A DNA stretch of 64,000 nucleotides, taken from positions 4,402,001-4,466,000 of the forward strand of contig LR590464.1 in NCBI GenBank assembly GCA_901472455.1, given 5' to 3'. This document shows, one piece after another, positions 20,108 through 29,972 of the stretch (its first letter is position 1; each line of letters begins with the position of its first letter). The stretch is from Leclercia adecarboxylata. Its GTDB lineage: Bacteria > Pseudomonadota > Gammaproteobacteria > Enterobacterales > Enterobacteriaceae. The notes below the pieces were generated by a model that had not been told where the DNA came from, searched no databases, and saw only the letters and a program-made list of their open reading frames with translations. A program made the translations under genes and the position numbers.

Positions 20108-20131
20108 CCCTCTGCTGCCATCAGCAGAGGG
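20108..20131. terminator. Hairpin between convergent dolP and yraR
   Basis: CCCTCTGCTG, loop CCAT, CAGCAGAGGG: a perfect 10-base stem in the 37-base gap between convergent genes. No clear T-run, so a bidirectional 3'-end hairpin is likelier than a strong terminator. Confidence 0.6.
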
Positions 20132-20134
20132 CCA

Positions 20135-20779
20135 TTAGCCTTGCCCCTGCGCCATCTCCCTGATCTTCGCTGACGTAATAATATTGACGCCACCCGGCGA
20201 CGCACCCAGCGCCTCCTGCAACATCACCTGCGCCACATCCCGCGCCTCGACTGACTTCCAGTTGCCGGGCAACAGGCTAAACAGCGGCGCAAACAGTGAC
20301 TCACTAAAACGATGCTTCTCTCGCTCACCCAGCAACATTGAGGGCCGCACGAGGGTCAGTCGCTCCCACTTCTGGGCGATCAGGGCCTCTTCCATTTTGC
20401 CTTTTACTTTGTTGTAGAAGAACGGCGAGTGCGCGTTGGCTCCCATCGCACTGACCACCAGCAGATGTTTCGCCCCGAGCCGTTTGCCGGTCAGGGCCGT
20501 ATCCACCACCAGGGTATAGTCGGCATGGATAAAGGCCTCTTTGCTGCCTGCTTCACGCCGCGTGGTACCCAGACAGCAAAAAACGGTATCCACCGGATCC
20601 TGCACCTGAGCCAGGGCATCGGTTAGCTGCGGATCGTGTGGATTGAACACACCTTCGATATCCCCCAGCGTGCGACGTGTCGGAGCGGCGATATAGTTAA
20701 CTCTCCGATCCTGAATCAGCATACGCAGCAGGTGCCCACCCACAAGACCAGTCGCGCCGGTAATTAAAACCTGACTCAT
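20135..20779 (-). CDS. yraR: NAD(P)-binding Rossmann-fold protein YraR
   Basis: 214 residues, atypical short-chain dehydrogenase (NAD(P)H-binding family) of unknown substrate. The start MSQVLITGATGLVGGHLLRM has the GxTGxxG dinucleotide loop and is preceded by AAGGAGGAAT; longer upstream frames lack support. FCCLGTTRREAG, KHLLVVSAMGANAHSPFFYN and LTLVRPSMLLGERE are family blocks. In E. coli the permease gene yraQ lies between dolP and yraR; here dolP and yraR meet directly. Divergent from yhbO. Confidence 0.9.
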   Translation of the reverse strand: MSQVLITGATGLVGGHLLRMLIQDRRVNYIAAPTRRTLGDIEGVFNPHDPQLTDALAQVQDPVDTVFCCLGTTRREAGSKEAFIHADYTLVVDTALTGKRLGAKHLLVVSAMGANAHSPFFYNKVKGKMEEALIAQKWERLTLVRPSMLLGEREKHRFSESLFAPLFSLLPGNWKSVEARDVAQVMLQEALGASPGGVNIITSAKIREMAQGQG

Positions 20780-20904
20780 TATTCCTCCTTTGCAGATTAG
20801 TCCGTATGCGATTTCATGCTCTTCAACCACACTTAGTAGTCTCATTGCAAAGTATTTACCACAAGCGAAGAAAAAGCTGTCTGAGCCAAAACAACGGAGG
20901 AAGC

Positions 20905-21424
20905 ATGAGCAAGAAAATTGCAGTCTTGATCACCGACGAGTTTGAAGATTCAGAATTCACCTCGCCTGCCGAGGCGTTCCGCAAAGCGGGACATGAGGTG
21001 ATCACAATCGAAAAACAGGCGGGAAAAACGGTGAAAGGCCATAAAGGCGAAGCCAGCGTTTCCATTGATAAAGCTATCGACGAAGTGCAGCCCGCAGAGT
21101 TTGACGCCCTGCTGCTACCCGGCGGCCACTCCCCGGATTCACTGCGCAGCGACTCGCGTTTCGTGACCTTTACCCGTGATTTTGTCGATTCTGGCAAACC
21201 GGTGTTCGCCATTTGCCATGGCCCGCAAGCTGCTGATCAGCGCCGAAGTGGTGCGCGGCCGCAAATTAACGGGCGTGAAATCGATCGCCATTGATCTGAA
21301 AAACGCCGGGGCGGATTTCCACGATCAGGAGGTGGTGGTTGATAAAGATCAGCTTGTCACCAGCCGTACGCCGGAAGATCTGATCGCGTTTAACCGCGAG
21401 GCGCTGCGCTTACTCGGCGCGTAG
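20905..21424 (+). CDS. yhbO: DJ-1/PfpI family protein YhbO (frameshifted)
   Basis: 172 residues; a stress-protective DJ-1/PfpI protein, described as protein/nucleotide deglycase (an activity that is debated). MSKKIAVLITDEFEDSEFTS begins the fold, LLLPGGHSPDSLR holds the conserved Gly-Gly-His turn, and the nucleophile elbow is FAICHGPQ with the reactive Cys. An extra A near 21233, right after that motif, shifts the frame, and the rest (LLISAEVVRGRKLTGVKSIA to LRLLGA) follows. Its 3' end overlaps that of convergent yhbP by 15 bases. Confidence 0.94.
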
Positions 21425-21839
21425 CCAGTGATGCTTTTTACCAAAGCCTAACGTGTTGTCAGTGAACTTAAGTTCATCCAGACGGATTTCCCATACGGGA
21501 GCTGGCATTGCGGCGGCTACCGGAAAGCGACGAAGGTAGTGCTTACGCATGGCGTCGCTTTCCTCCCCTTCCAGACGACGGATCTCCCCTTTAAATTGCA
21601 CCCCGCGGATCAAGGCCACATTCTTTGGCTGTCCGTTGACGGTGCCCGCGACCCTGGCCTGCCTGCCGCTCATCTGGGCATGACGGGTTTTATCCTCGCT
21701 TAAGACATAGAACGCCACCCGCTGTGGATCGTAGTAGTAAAAGGCATTGGCGCCACCACAGCTCATCGTCATGATGCACACACCAGGTGACCACATGCTG
21801 CTTCGCCAGCCAGCGGTTGATAGCGGCCAGAGTTTCCAT
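21410..21839 (-). CDS. yhbP: UPF0306 family protein YhbP (frameshifted)
   Basis: About 142 residues with the flavin-reductase-like split-barrel (PNPOx-type) fold; no established function. Starts METLAAINRWLAKQHVVTWC and ends NTLGFGKKHHWLRAE. Conserved FYYYDPQRVAFYVLSEDKTR and VALIRGVQFKGEIRRLEGEE. An extra base near 21780 splits the first 20 residues from the rest. Convergent with yhbO and divergent from yhbQ. Confidence 0.92.
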
Positions 21840-21894
21840 TTTGCTTCTCTCTCGTGCTAAGGTGCGTTCACCTTAACATAATGAATCTTTCGCC

Positions 21895-22194
21895 GTGTGC
21901 TGGTTTCTCTATCTGGTTCGAACTGCTGATAATGCGCTCTATACGGGGATCACTACCGATGTCCCGCGCCGCTTCCTGCAACATCAGACAGGAAAAGGGG
22001 CGAAGGCGTTACGCGGCAAAGGAGAACTGACGCTGGCGTTTTCCGCCGTCGTGGGGGATCGGTCGCTGGCGCTACGGCTGGAGTACCGGATCAAACAGCT
22101 GACGAAGCGCCAGAAAGAGTGCCTCGTCAGTGGGGATGGAACCTTTGAGGCGCTACGGGAGAGCCTGCAAACGCCGCTGATTAAAAGCGGTTGA
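21895..22194 (+). CDS. yhbQ: GIY-YIG nuclease family protein YhbQ
   Basis: 99 residues, UPF0213 family, essentially a lone GIY-YIG endonuclease domain: WFLYLVRTADNALYTGITTD carries the paired 'LYLV..LYTGIT' motif, followed by Arg (DVPRRFLQHQ) and the catalytic-type Glu in RLEYRIKQLTKRQKE. Implicated in E. coli in DNA damage responses; the substrate is uncertain. I take the GTG at 21895 because it agrees with the E. coli start region; the ATG at 21881 is out of frame. Convergent overlap of 14 bases with yhbS. Confidence 0.92.
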   Translation: MCWFLYLVRTADNALYTGITTDVPRRFLQHQTGKGAKALRGKGELTLAFSAVVGDRSLALRLEYRIKQLTKRQKECLVSGDGTFEALRESLQTPLIKSG

Positions 22195-22685
22195 AGTGGT
22201 CGTGGTATTCGACCAGGCCGCTGACGCCGTTAAGCGCATCGTCTGCCAGACCGTGCAGCTGGAAAGCCGACTCGGTGCCTGGCCAGCGGCAGCGCAGATC
22301 GTAATGCGCTGCTTTCTCGAAGCCTAAACGGCTGTAGAACGCCGGATCGCCCAGCGTGACCACCGCGGCATAGCCAAAACTCGTTGAGTGAATCCAGCCC
22401 TTCGTAGACCAGCTGACGCGCCAGGCCCTGGCCACGGTAGTTTTCATCCACCGCCAGCGGTGCCATGCCGACCCACTGCAACTCTTCGCCCTGCACGGTG
22501 ACCGGGCTAAAGGCGACGTAGCCTACAACCTGCCCCTCATCGTCCGTAGCCACCAGGCCCAGGGTAATCAGGCCATCTTCACGAAGGTCCTGAACCAGTT
22601 GCGCTTCACCGTCTCCGTCGAAAGCCCGGCGTAATAAGGCATCAATACCCGGCGCATCGATCCCAATCTCTACTCGAATCAACAT
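22181..22685 (-). CDS. yhbS: GNAT family N-acetyltransferase YhbS (frameshifted)
   Basis: 167 residues, one GNAT domain that would transfer acetyl from acetyl-CoA to an amine; the E. coli substrate is not firmly known. Starts MLIRVEIGIDAPGIDALLRR. The acetyl-CoA loop is ENYRGQGLARQLVYEGL (R/QxxGxG/A), followed by GYAAVVTLGDPAFYSRLGFE. One extra base near 22378 shifts the frame after DSLNEF. Its start overlaps the end of ubiT by 7 bases, so the two are probably co-transcribed. Confidence 0.92.
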
Positions 22686-23203
22686 GGCTCACCTACAGAA
22701 GTGTGTTTACTATCCGGCGGCGTTTTCAGGCCCGCCTCGACAAAATCGGCCAGTTGCAGCAGCGCCACGCGCAGCGGCTTCGGCATCTGCTCCAGTTCAA
22801 TGGCATCCATCAGGTTTTTAACATACAGGCCTAACTCGGTATCGCCCTCAATCACCAGACGGCGCTGGAAAAAGAGCGTGTCAGGATCCTGTTTACGCGC
22901 CGCGATCATCAGCAGATCGCTGGCGTCAGCGCTGAAGCTGACATCCGCCTCAGCAGATTCACGTACCACCAGCTGTTCATTTTCAATGGAAGTGTACCAG
23001 CGCAGGCCGATGTCCCGCACCTCGATACTTAACCAGCGTCCTTCCAGAAATTCCAGCTCACCCTCCGCCAGCGCCTGGCGAAACTGCCAGCTTAGTACCT
23101 GCTCCAGCACCTGGCGCTTCAGCGCAAAGGGCACCAGCTTCACCGGCACGCTCAGCAGCGATGGGCCAAATTGTACGAGACGTGAACGCAGTTTATCCAG
23201 CAC
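22679..23203 (-). CDS. ubiT: SCP2-domain ubiquinone biosynthesis protein UbiT
   Basis: 174 residues, intact. A lipid-binding SCP2 (sterol carrier) domain protein that works with UbiU and UbiV in oxygen-independent ubiquinone synthesis, probably presenting hydrophobic intermediates. Key blocks are SVPVKLVPFALKRQVLEQVL, ADVSFSADASDLLMIAARKQ, DPDTLFFQRRLVIEGDTELG and LYVKNLMDAIELEQMP. I choose the GTG start (LDKLRSRLVQFG), matching the E. coli 174-residue protein, not the in-frame ATG 14 codons upstream. Divergent from ubiU, 221 bases apart. Confidence 0.92.
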   Translation of the reverse strand: MLDKLRSRLVQFGPSLLSVPVKLVPFALKRQVLEQVLSWQFRQALAEGELEFLEGRWLSIEVRDIGLRWYTSIENEQLVVRESAEADVSFSADASDLLMIAARKQDPDTLFFQRRLVIEGDTELGLYVKNLMDAIELEQMPKPLRVALLQLADFVEAGLKTPPDSKHTSVGEPC

Positions 23204-23424
23204 GAGCAATACTCCCTGATATCTATAGTCCTGATATTTTGCCATATCCAGTCGTTGGTATAGCGGCGTAAATCAACAAACTGGCGTCCGGCATAATCCA
23301 TTATTGGTGCCATCAATACGCCATTAGCTGCCTTAAATCAAAAATTGTCGCCGGATGGTTAACTAAAATCGCTGCTCGATAACAATTTTGCATCCCTCTG
23401 GGGCTGCGAACGTCAGGATAAATT

Positions 23425-24422
23425 ATGGAGCTGCTCTGCCCTGCTGGAAATCTACCGGCGCTTAAGGCGGCCATCGAAAACGGCGCCGATGCGGTTTATA
23501 TCGGGCTGAAGGACGATACCAATGCCCGTCACTTCGCTGGTCTCAATTTTACTGAGAAAAAGCTACAGGAAGCGGTGAGTTTCGTGCACCAGCACCGCCG
23601 CAAGCTGCACATCGCCATTAATACCTTTGCCCACCCCGACGGCTATCAACGCTGGCAGCGTGCGGTGGATATGGCGGCACAGCTGGGCGCCGATGCGCTG
23701 ATCCTTGCCGACCTCGCCATGCTGGAGTATGCCGCCGAACGCTATCCCCCATATTGAGCGCCATGTCTCGGTTCAGGCATCGGCCACCAATGAAGAAGCC
23801 ATTCGCTTCTATCATCGTCACTTCGATGTCGCGCGCGTGGTGCTGCCACGTGTGCTTTCTATTCATCAGGTTAAGCAACTGGCGCGCGTCACGCCAGTTC
23901 CGCTGGAAGTTTTTGCCTTTGGCAGCCTGTGCATTATGGCCGAAGGTCGCTGCTACCTCTCCTCTTACTTAACCGGCGAATCCCCTAATACCGTGGGTGC
24001 CTGGCTCGCCGGCCCGCTTCGTGCGCTGGCAACAAACTCCCCAGGGGCTGGAGTCGCGTCTGAACGAGGTGTTGATTGACCGTTATCAGGACGGCGAAAA
24101 CGCGGGTTATCCGACGCTGTGCAAAGGCCGCTATCTGGTGGATGGCGAGCGCTATCATGCGCTGGAAGAGCCTACCAGCCTCAATACCCTGGCGCTTTTG
24201 CCGGAACTGCTGGCCGCCAATATTGCCTCGGTCAAAATCGAAGGCCGCCAGCGCAGCCCGGCTTACGTCAGCCAGGTGGCAAAAGTGTGGCGCCAGGCAA
24301 TCGATCGCTGCATGGCGGATCCAAAGCAATATGCCCCGCAGCCCGCATGGATGGAGACCCTGGGCGCAATGTCCGAAGGCACTCAGACCACGCTGGGCGC
24401 GTATCACCGTAAATGGCAGTGA
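23425..24422 (+). CDS. ubiU: Ubiquinone anaerobic biosynthesis protein UbiU (frameshifted)
   Basis: 331 residues, U32 peptidase-like family. With UbiV it hydroxylates ubiquinone precursors without oxygen, using a 4Fe-4S cluster. Starts MELLCPAGNLPALKAAIENG; VSVQASATNEEAIRFYHRHF, EVFAFGSLCIMAEGRCYLSS and TLCKGRYLVDGERYHALEE hold the cluster Cys residues. Indels near 23747 and 24003 shift the frame, the second inside a cluster-Cys segment (VGACSPARFV in another frame). It ends TLGAYHRKWQ, nine bases before ubiV. Confidence 0.95.
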
Positions 24423-24430
24423 GATAACGC

Positions 24431-25310
24431 ATGAAATATTCATTAGGACCGGTGCTCTATTACTGGTCAAAAGAGACGCTGGAAGATTTTTACCAGCAGG
24501 CCGCAACCAGCCAGGCCGATGTGATTTATCTCGGTGAGGCGGTATGCAGTAAGCGCCGGGCCACTAAAGTGGGTGACTGGCTGGATATGGCAAAAAGCCT
24601 GGCGGGCAGCGGCAAACAGGTGGTGCTCTCCACCCTGGCGCTGGTGCAGGCCTCGTCTGAACTGAACGAGCTGAAACGCTACGTGGATAACGGCGAGTTT
24701 CTGCTGGAAGCCAGCGACCTCGGCGTGGTGAACCTCTGCGCCGAGCGCAATCTGCCGTTTGTTGCCGGGCATGCGCTGAACTGCTACAACGCCGTAACCC
24801 TGCGTCTACTGCTTAAACAGGGCATGACCCGCTGGTGTATGCCGGGTGGAGCTTTCCCGTGACTGGCTGGTCAACATACTGGCGCAATGCGATGAGCTGG
24901 GGATCCGCAATCAGTTTGAAGTAGAAGTGCTCAGCTATGGCCATCTGCCGCTGGCATACTCCGCTCGCTGCTTTACCGCGCGCTCAGAGAACCTGCCGAA
25001 GGATGAGTGCGAAACCTGCTGCATCAAATACCCGAACGGGCGCAGCATGCTGTCGCAGGAGAATCAGCAGGTGTTTGTCCTGAACGGAATTCAGACCATG
25101 AGCGGGTACGTTTATAACCTCGGTAACGAACTGGCGTCGATGCAAGGGCTGGTGGATATGGTGCGTCTGTCGCCGCTGGGCACGGAAACCTTCGCCATGA
25201 TTGACGCCTTCCGCGCCAACGAGCAGGGCGCTGCCCCGCTGCCGCTGACGGCAAACAGTGAGTGCAACGGCTACTGGCGACGGCTGGCCGGACTGGAGCT
25301 GCAGGCGTAA
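24431..25310 (+). CDS. ubiV: Ubiquinone anaerobic biosynthesis protein UbiV (frameshifted)
   Basis: 292 residues, second U32-family subunit of the UbiUV heterodimer. The 4Fe-4S ligands are visible: C39 in YLGEAVCSKRR and the later trio in ARCFTARSENLPKDECETCC. MKYSLGPVLYYWSKETLEDF starts it and RRLAGLELQA ends it. One extra base near 24848 shifts the frame after TRWCMP. Same operon as ubiU; in E. coli this pair is active mainly under anaerobic conditions. Confidence 0.95.
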
Positions 25311-25398
25311 AGATGAAATGTAAAAGCTCACTTTGTTAACAACGGTTATTAAATTTTGATGCAGTATTAAAGATTCACCGTCGACAAAGTGAGCTGTT

Positions 25399-26409
25399 AT
25401 GACTGATAAATCCATTCCGTTTTCGGTGCTGGACCTGGCGCCGATACCTGAAGGCTCCTCGGCCCGGGAAGCGTTTACCCACTCTCTGGATCTCGCTCGC
25501 CTGGCTGAAACAGCGCGGCTATCATCGCTACTGGCTGGCGGAGCACCACAACATGGTTGGGATCGCCAGTGCGGCCACCTCGGTGCTGCTCGGCTATCTG
25601 GCAGCCAATACCACTACCCTCCATTTAGGCTCGGGCGGCGTGATGCTGCCGAACCATTCTCCGCTGGTGATTGCCGAACAGTTTGGCACCCTGAATACCC
25701 TCTACCCTGGCCGAATCGATCTGGGGCTGGGGCGTGCACCGGGCAGCGATCAGCCCACCATGCGCGCGTTGCGCCGTCATATGGGTGGCGATATCGACAA
25801 CTTCCCGCGCGATGTGGCCGGAACTGGTGGCCTGGGTTCGACGCGCATGACCCGAACCCACAGGTACGCCCGGTGCCGGGTTACGGGGAGCAGATCCCGG
25901 TCTGGCTGTTGGGTTCCAGCCTGTACAGCGCCCAACTGGCCGCGCAACTGGGGCTGCCGTTTGCCTTCGCCTCACACTTTGCGCCGGATATGCTGCACCA
26001 GGCGCTGCATCTTTATCGCACCAACTTCAAACCCTCATCACGGCTGGAAAAACCGTACGCGATGGTGTGTATCAATATCATTGCCGCTGACAGCAACCGC
26101 GATGCGGAGTTCCTGTTTACCTCCATGCAGCAGGCGTTTATGAAGCTACGCCGCGGCGAAACAGGGCAACTGCCACCGCCGGTGGAGAATATGCATCAGC
26201 TGTGGTCCGCTTCAGAGCAGTATGGCGTCCAGCAGGCGCTGAGCATGTCGCTGGTGGGTGATAAAGCGAAAGTCCGCCATGGACTGGAAGCAGTGCTGCG
26301 TGAAACCCAGGCCGACGAGATCATGGTGAATGGCCAGATTTTCGATCACCAGGCGCGATTGCATTCGTTCGATCTGGCGATGCAGGTGAAAGAGGAACTC
26401 GTGGGGTAA
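25399..26409 (+). CDS. yhbW: Luciferase-like monooxygenase family protein YhbW (frameshifted)
   Basis: About 335 residues of the bacterial-luciferase-like FMN-dependent family; substrate unknown. Starts MTDKSIPFSVLDLAPIPEGS; AATTSVLLGYLAANTTTLHL-like, LGSGGVMLPNHSPLVIAEQF and GRIDLGLGRAPGSDQPT are flavin-site blocks; VWLLGSSLYSAQLAAQLGLP is typical of the C-terminal half. Indels near 25510 and 25830 put the middle (25553-25850) in another frame. Downstream of ubiV but with its own 88-base upstream gap. Confidence 0.9.
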   Translation: MTDKSIPFSVLDLAPIPEGSSAREAFTHSLDLARLAETARLSSLLAGGAPQHGWDRQCGHLGAARLSGSQYHYPPFRLGRRDAAEPFSAGDCRTVWHPEYPLPWPNRSGAGACTGQRSAHHARVAPSYGWRYRQLPARCGRNWWPGFDAHDPNPQVRPVPGYGEQIPVWLLGSSLYSAQLAAQLGLPFAFASHFAPDMLHQALHLYRTNFKPSSRLEKPYAMVCINIIAADSNRDAEFLFTSMQQAFMKLRRGETGQLPPPVENMHQLWSASEQYGVQQALSMSLVGDKAKVRHGLEAVLRETQADEIMVNGQIFDHQARLHSFDLAMQVKEELVG

Positions 26410-26410
26410 T

Positions 26411-26446
26411 TTTTGCCGGGCGGCGCTGCGCCTGTCCGGCCTACGA
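26411..26446. repeat. REP-like palindrome between yhbW and mtr
   Basis: TTGCCGGGCGGCGCTGCGCC followed by TGTCCGGCCTAC matches the REP consensus, including the final GGCCTAC. It lies between convergent genes and is followed by a second hairpin, CCTCTCCC / GGGAGAGG (26453-26471). Confidence 0.75.
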
Positions 26447-26483
26447 TCATCTTCCTCTCCCGTTGGGAGAGGAGTGAGGAGCG

Positions 26484-27733
26484 TTACTGGTAAACAGGCA
26501 ACAGGTTAAAGCTCGACAGTACGTGTACCAGGGCGTTCCCCATCCCGAATACCAGAATCAAAGCAATCATCGGTTTGCCGCCCCAGACGCGGAATTTTGG
26601 GCTACCGAAGCGTTTACGTGATTTACGTGCCAGCAGCGCGGGCACAATCGCCGCCCAGATGGGTTGCCGCCAGCCCTGCATAGCCAATGGCATACAGGAA
26701 ACCGTTCGGCCACAGCAGGCCACCAATGACCGGTGGCAGGAAGGTCAGCAGCGCGGTTTTCAGACGGCCCGGTGCGGAATCATCAAAGCCACAAAGATCG
26801 GCCAAATAATCAAACAGACCCAGCGTCACGCCGAGGAAAGAGCTGGCCACAGCAAAGTTAGAGAAAATCACCAGCAGCAGATCCAGACTGCGACTGTTCA
26901 GCACCCCGCTCAGAGCCTGCACCAGCACATCGATGTTACCACCCTTCTGCGCAATGCCGATAAATTCCGGGCGAGGGATGTTGCCCATGGTTCCCAGCAG
27001 CCAGATCACATACAGCCCCAGCGCCAGCAGTGTGCCATAGACCAGGCAGCGGGTAATGGTGCGCGGATCTTTGCCGTAGTACTTCATCAGGCTCGGCACG
27101 TTGCCGTGATAGCCAAACGACGCCAGGCAGAACGGCAGTGTCATCAGCAGATAGGGAGAGTACGAGGTATTGCTCTCCGCCACATTAAACAGCGTCGCAG
27201 GCGTAACGTGCCCCAGCAGGCTGCCGAAGGTCAGGAAAAAAGTAATGACCTTCGCGCCCAGTACAATGGCCGTCATGCGGCTTACCGCTTTGGTGCTCAT
27301 CCAGACGATAAACGCCACGCCCAGCGCGAAGCACAGCCCCGCCAGTCGCGCAGGCACGTCCAGAGACATCTCCGAGAAGGTGTGGGTGCAGAATCGAACC
27401 GCTTGCCGAGATATAGGCGTAGGTCAGAATGTAGAGCACAAAGGCAATCGAGATGCCGTTGACGATGTTCCAGCGGCTTGCCGAGCAAGTCGCGGGTAAT
27501 AGTGTCAAAGCTCGAACCCAATGCGGTAGTTCAGGTTAGCTTCGGAGGATCATCAGGCCAGAGTGCAGCATACAGAACCAGGTGAAGCTCAGCGCCGCCA
27601 GCGACCAGAAGAACCACGCCCGGACATCACCACTGGCAGAGAGAACATCCCTGCGCCGATAATGGTACCGCCGATGATCACCACACCGCCAAGCAGTGAG
27701 GGGTGACGTTTGGGTGGTGGTTAGTGTCGCCAT
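26484..27733 (-). CDS. mtr: Tryptophan-specific permease Mtr (frameshifted)
   Basis: High-affinity tryptophan:proton symporter of the aromatic amino acid permease (HAAAP) family, about 414 residues and eleven helices. Starts MATLTTTQTSP; GTIIGAGMFSLPV-like, YAYISASGSIL, VLGAKVITFFLTFGSLLGHV, FCLASFGYHGNVPSLMKYYG and NVAESNTSYSPYLLM are family blocks; it ends SSFNLLPVYQ. Six or more indels (near 26660, 27385, 27480, 27535, 27625 and 27685) fragment the N-terminal third. Upstream lies a palindrome like the TrpR operator. Confidence 0.93.
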
Positions 27734-27779
27734 ACAGCCTTTTCTCCAGTCAATTAATTTGGGACCTGCATTTTAATGT

Positions 27780-27806
27780 GCTGCACTGTACCAGTACAGT
27801 AGTACA
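27780..27806 (-). promoter_or_regulatory. TrpR operator-like palindrome upstream of mtr
   Basis: CTGTACCAGTACAG (27786-27799) inside a longer imperfect palindrome with GTACT arms lies about 55 bases before the mtr start. Tandem GTACT half-sites like these form the TrpR operator of E. coli mtr, giving tryptophan repression; TyrR activation is also known there. Site function is inferred from the match and position. Confidence 0.6.
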
Positions 27807-27818
27807 AAGGGAATAAAA

Positions 27819-27845
27819 AAGCCCCGATAACAATATCGGGGCTGT
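27819..27845 (-). terminator. Rho-independent terminator after deaD
   Basis: On the minus strand GCCCCGATA, loop TTGT, TATCGGGGC, then TTTTTT. A perfect stem 30 bases after the deaD stop, separating deaD from mtr. Confidence 0.9.
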
Positions 27846-27875
27846 ATATTTTACTTTACGACTGAAGCGTAAGGC

Positions 27876-29793
27876 TTACGCGTCACGGCGACGGGCAGGA
27901 GCACTGCCATCTTCGCGACGTGGGCCACGGCTTTCACGGCGCTCACCGCTGAAACGACCTGCACCTGGCGCAGCGCCTTCACGACGAGGACCACGACCGC
28001 CTTCACGACGTTCGCCGCCACCGAAACCACGGCCAGCAGGACGATCGCCATCACGACGTGGACCACGGTCCGGGCGTGGCTGAGCATCACCCAGCAGCTG
28101 CATGTTCATCGGCTTGTTCAGGATGCGGGTGCGAGTAAAGTGCTGCAGTACTTCGCCCGCATGCCTTTTGGCCAGCTCAATGGGTAGAGTGGGAACCAAA
28201 CAGTTTGATGTTACCAATGTAACGGCTGCTGATGTCGCCTTCGTTAGCGATAGCACCAACGATGTGACGAACTTCAACGCCATCATCACGGCCCACTTCA
28301 ATGCGGTACAGTTCCATTTCGCCTGCGTCACGACGTTCGCGACGTGGACGGTCTTCACCACCACGCTCTGGACGGTCGCCACGTGGGCCACGATCGTTGC
28401 GGTCACCACGACGTTCGAAACGATCGTCACGGTCACGGAATTCACGCTTAGGACGCATTGGCGCATCAGGTGGCACGATCAGGCTACGTTCGCCCTGAGC
28501 CATCTTCAGCAGAGCGGCAGCCAGCGTTTCCATATCCAGCTCTTCGCCTTCAGCGGTTGGCTGGATCTGCGCCAGCAGCGCACGGTACTGATCCAGGTCG
28601 CTGCTTTCCAGCTGCTGCTGTACTTTCGCGGCGAATTTTTCCAGACGGCGTTTGCCCAGCAGATCTGCGTTAGGCAGGTCGGCTTCTGGAATGGTCAGCT
28701 TCATGGTGCGTTCGATGTTACGCAGCAGACGACGCTCGCGGTTCTCAACGAACAGCAGCGCACGACCCGCACGACCTGCACGACCGGTACGGCCGATACG
28801 GTGAACGTAAGACTCAGAGTCCATCGGGATGTCGTAGTTAACAACCAGGCTGATACGCTCAACGTCCAGACCACGTGCTGCCACGTCGGTTGCAATCAGG
28901 ATATCCAGACGACCGTCTTTCAGACGCTCCAGAGTCTGCTCACGCAGGGCCTGGTTCATGTCGCCGTTCAGCGCGGCGCTGTTGTAGCCGCTACGTTCCA
29001 GGGCTTCAGCCACTTCCAGGGTCGCATTTTTGGTACGAACGAAGATGATCGCCGCATCAAAATCTTCTGCTTCCAGGAAACGCACCAGCGCTTCGTTTTT
29101 ACGCATACCGTATACAGACCAGTAGCTCTGGCTGATGTCCGGGCGCGTGGTTACGCTGGACTGGATACGCACTTCCTGCGGATCCTTCATGAAGCGACGG
29201 GTAATACGACGGATCGCTTCTGGCATGGTTGCAGAGAACAGAGCGGTCTGATGACCTTCCGGGATCTGCGCCATGATGGTTTCTACGTCTTCGATGAAGC
29301 CCATGCGGAGCATTTCGTCAGCTTCATCCAGTACCAGACCGCTCAGTTTAGAGAGATCCAGCGTACCGCGTTTCAGGTGATCCAGCAGACGACCCGGCGT
29401 ACCGACGACAATCTGTGGGCCTTGACGCAGGGCGCGTAACTGCACGTCATAACGCTGGCCGCCGTACAGGGCAACCACGTTTACGCCGCGCATATGTTTA
29501 GAGAATTCAGTCATCGCTTCCGCAACCTGAACAGCCAGTTCACGGGTCGGAGCGAGTACGAGGATCTGCGGCGCGCGCAGGTCAGGATCAATGTTGTTCA
29601 GCAGCGGCAGCGAGAACGCTGCAGTTTTACCGCTACCAGTCTGGGCCATGCCCAGCACGTCACGACCAGAGAGCAGATGTGGGATACACTCTGCCTGGAT
29701 CGGAGATGGTTTTTCGTAACCCAGATCGTTAAGGGATTCAAGGATAGGAGCCTTCAGGCCCAGATCTGCAAAAGTGGTTTCGAATTCAGCCAT
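27876..29793 (-). CDS. deaD: ATP-dependent DEAD-box RNA helicase DeaD/CsdA (frameshifted)
   Basis: Cold-shock RNA helicase for 50S ribosome assembly, translation and mRNA decay. About 638 residues: N-terminal DEAD core (Q motif YEKPSPIQ, motif I AQTGSGKT, motif II VLDEADEML, motif III SATMP), helicase C domain (HRIGRTGRAGRAG), an RNA-binding DbpA-like domain (VGAIANEGDISSRYIGNIKL) and an Arg/Gly-rich tail. The frame breaks near 28180 after LFGSHST; the tail continues with MPGEVLQHFTRTRILNK to ARRRDA. The leader gene yrbN overlaps its start. Confidence 0.96.
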
Positions 29794-29866
29794 GTAGTAC
29801 AAGTGCCTCGATATTAATGGCGGCCAGTCTACATAACTCATCGTGAAAATTTTCGGTAATTTTCAT
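29786..29866 (-). CDS. yrbN: Small leader protein YrbN overlapping deaD start
   Basis: A 26-codon gene, MKITENFHDELCRLAAINIE followed by ALVLHG, almost the same as the E. coli small protein YrbN encoded between nlpI and deaD. Its stop codon lies inside deaD, overlapping the deaD start by 8 bases in another frame, which suggests translational coupling. Molecular function is unknown. It is too small for routine gene finders, but the conserved sequence and place make it convincing. Confidence 0.85.
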   Translation of the reverse strand: MKITENFHDELCRLAAINIEALVLHG

Positions 29867-29972
29867 TGAAAGTGTGAACCGGCTCAAAGTAGGTGTATTG
29901 ACGAACAACAACGCCCTCACCGGTTAAGATGATGGCAATCAAAAGATTACGGGCTGATGTTTATGTCGTCAG

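Noticed and set aside
23204..23424. FNR site in the ubiT-ubiU gap
   Set aside because: Only half-sites (AAATCAA) are visible; no full TTGAT-N4-ATCAA was found, although anaerobic control is expected.
28102..29439. 445-codon open frame antisense to deaD
   Set aside because: Shadow of the highly biased deaD codons; no start signal or recognisable domain.
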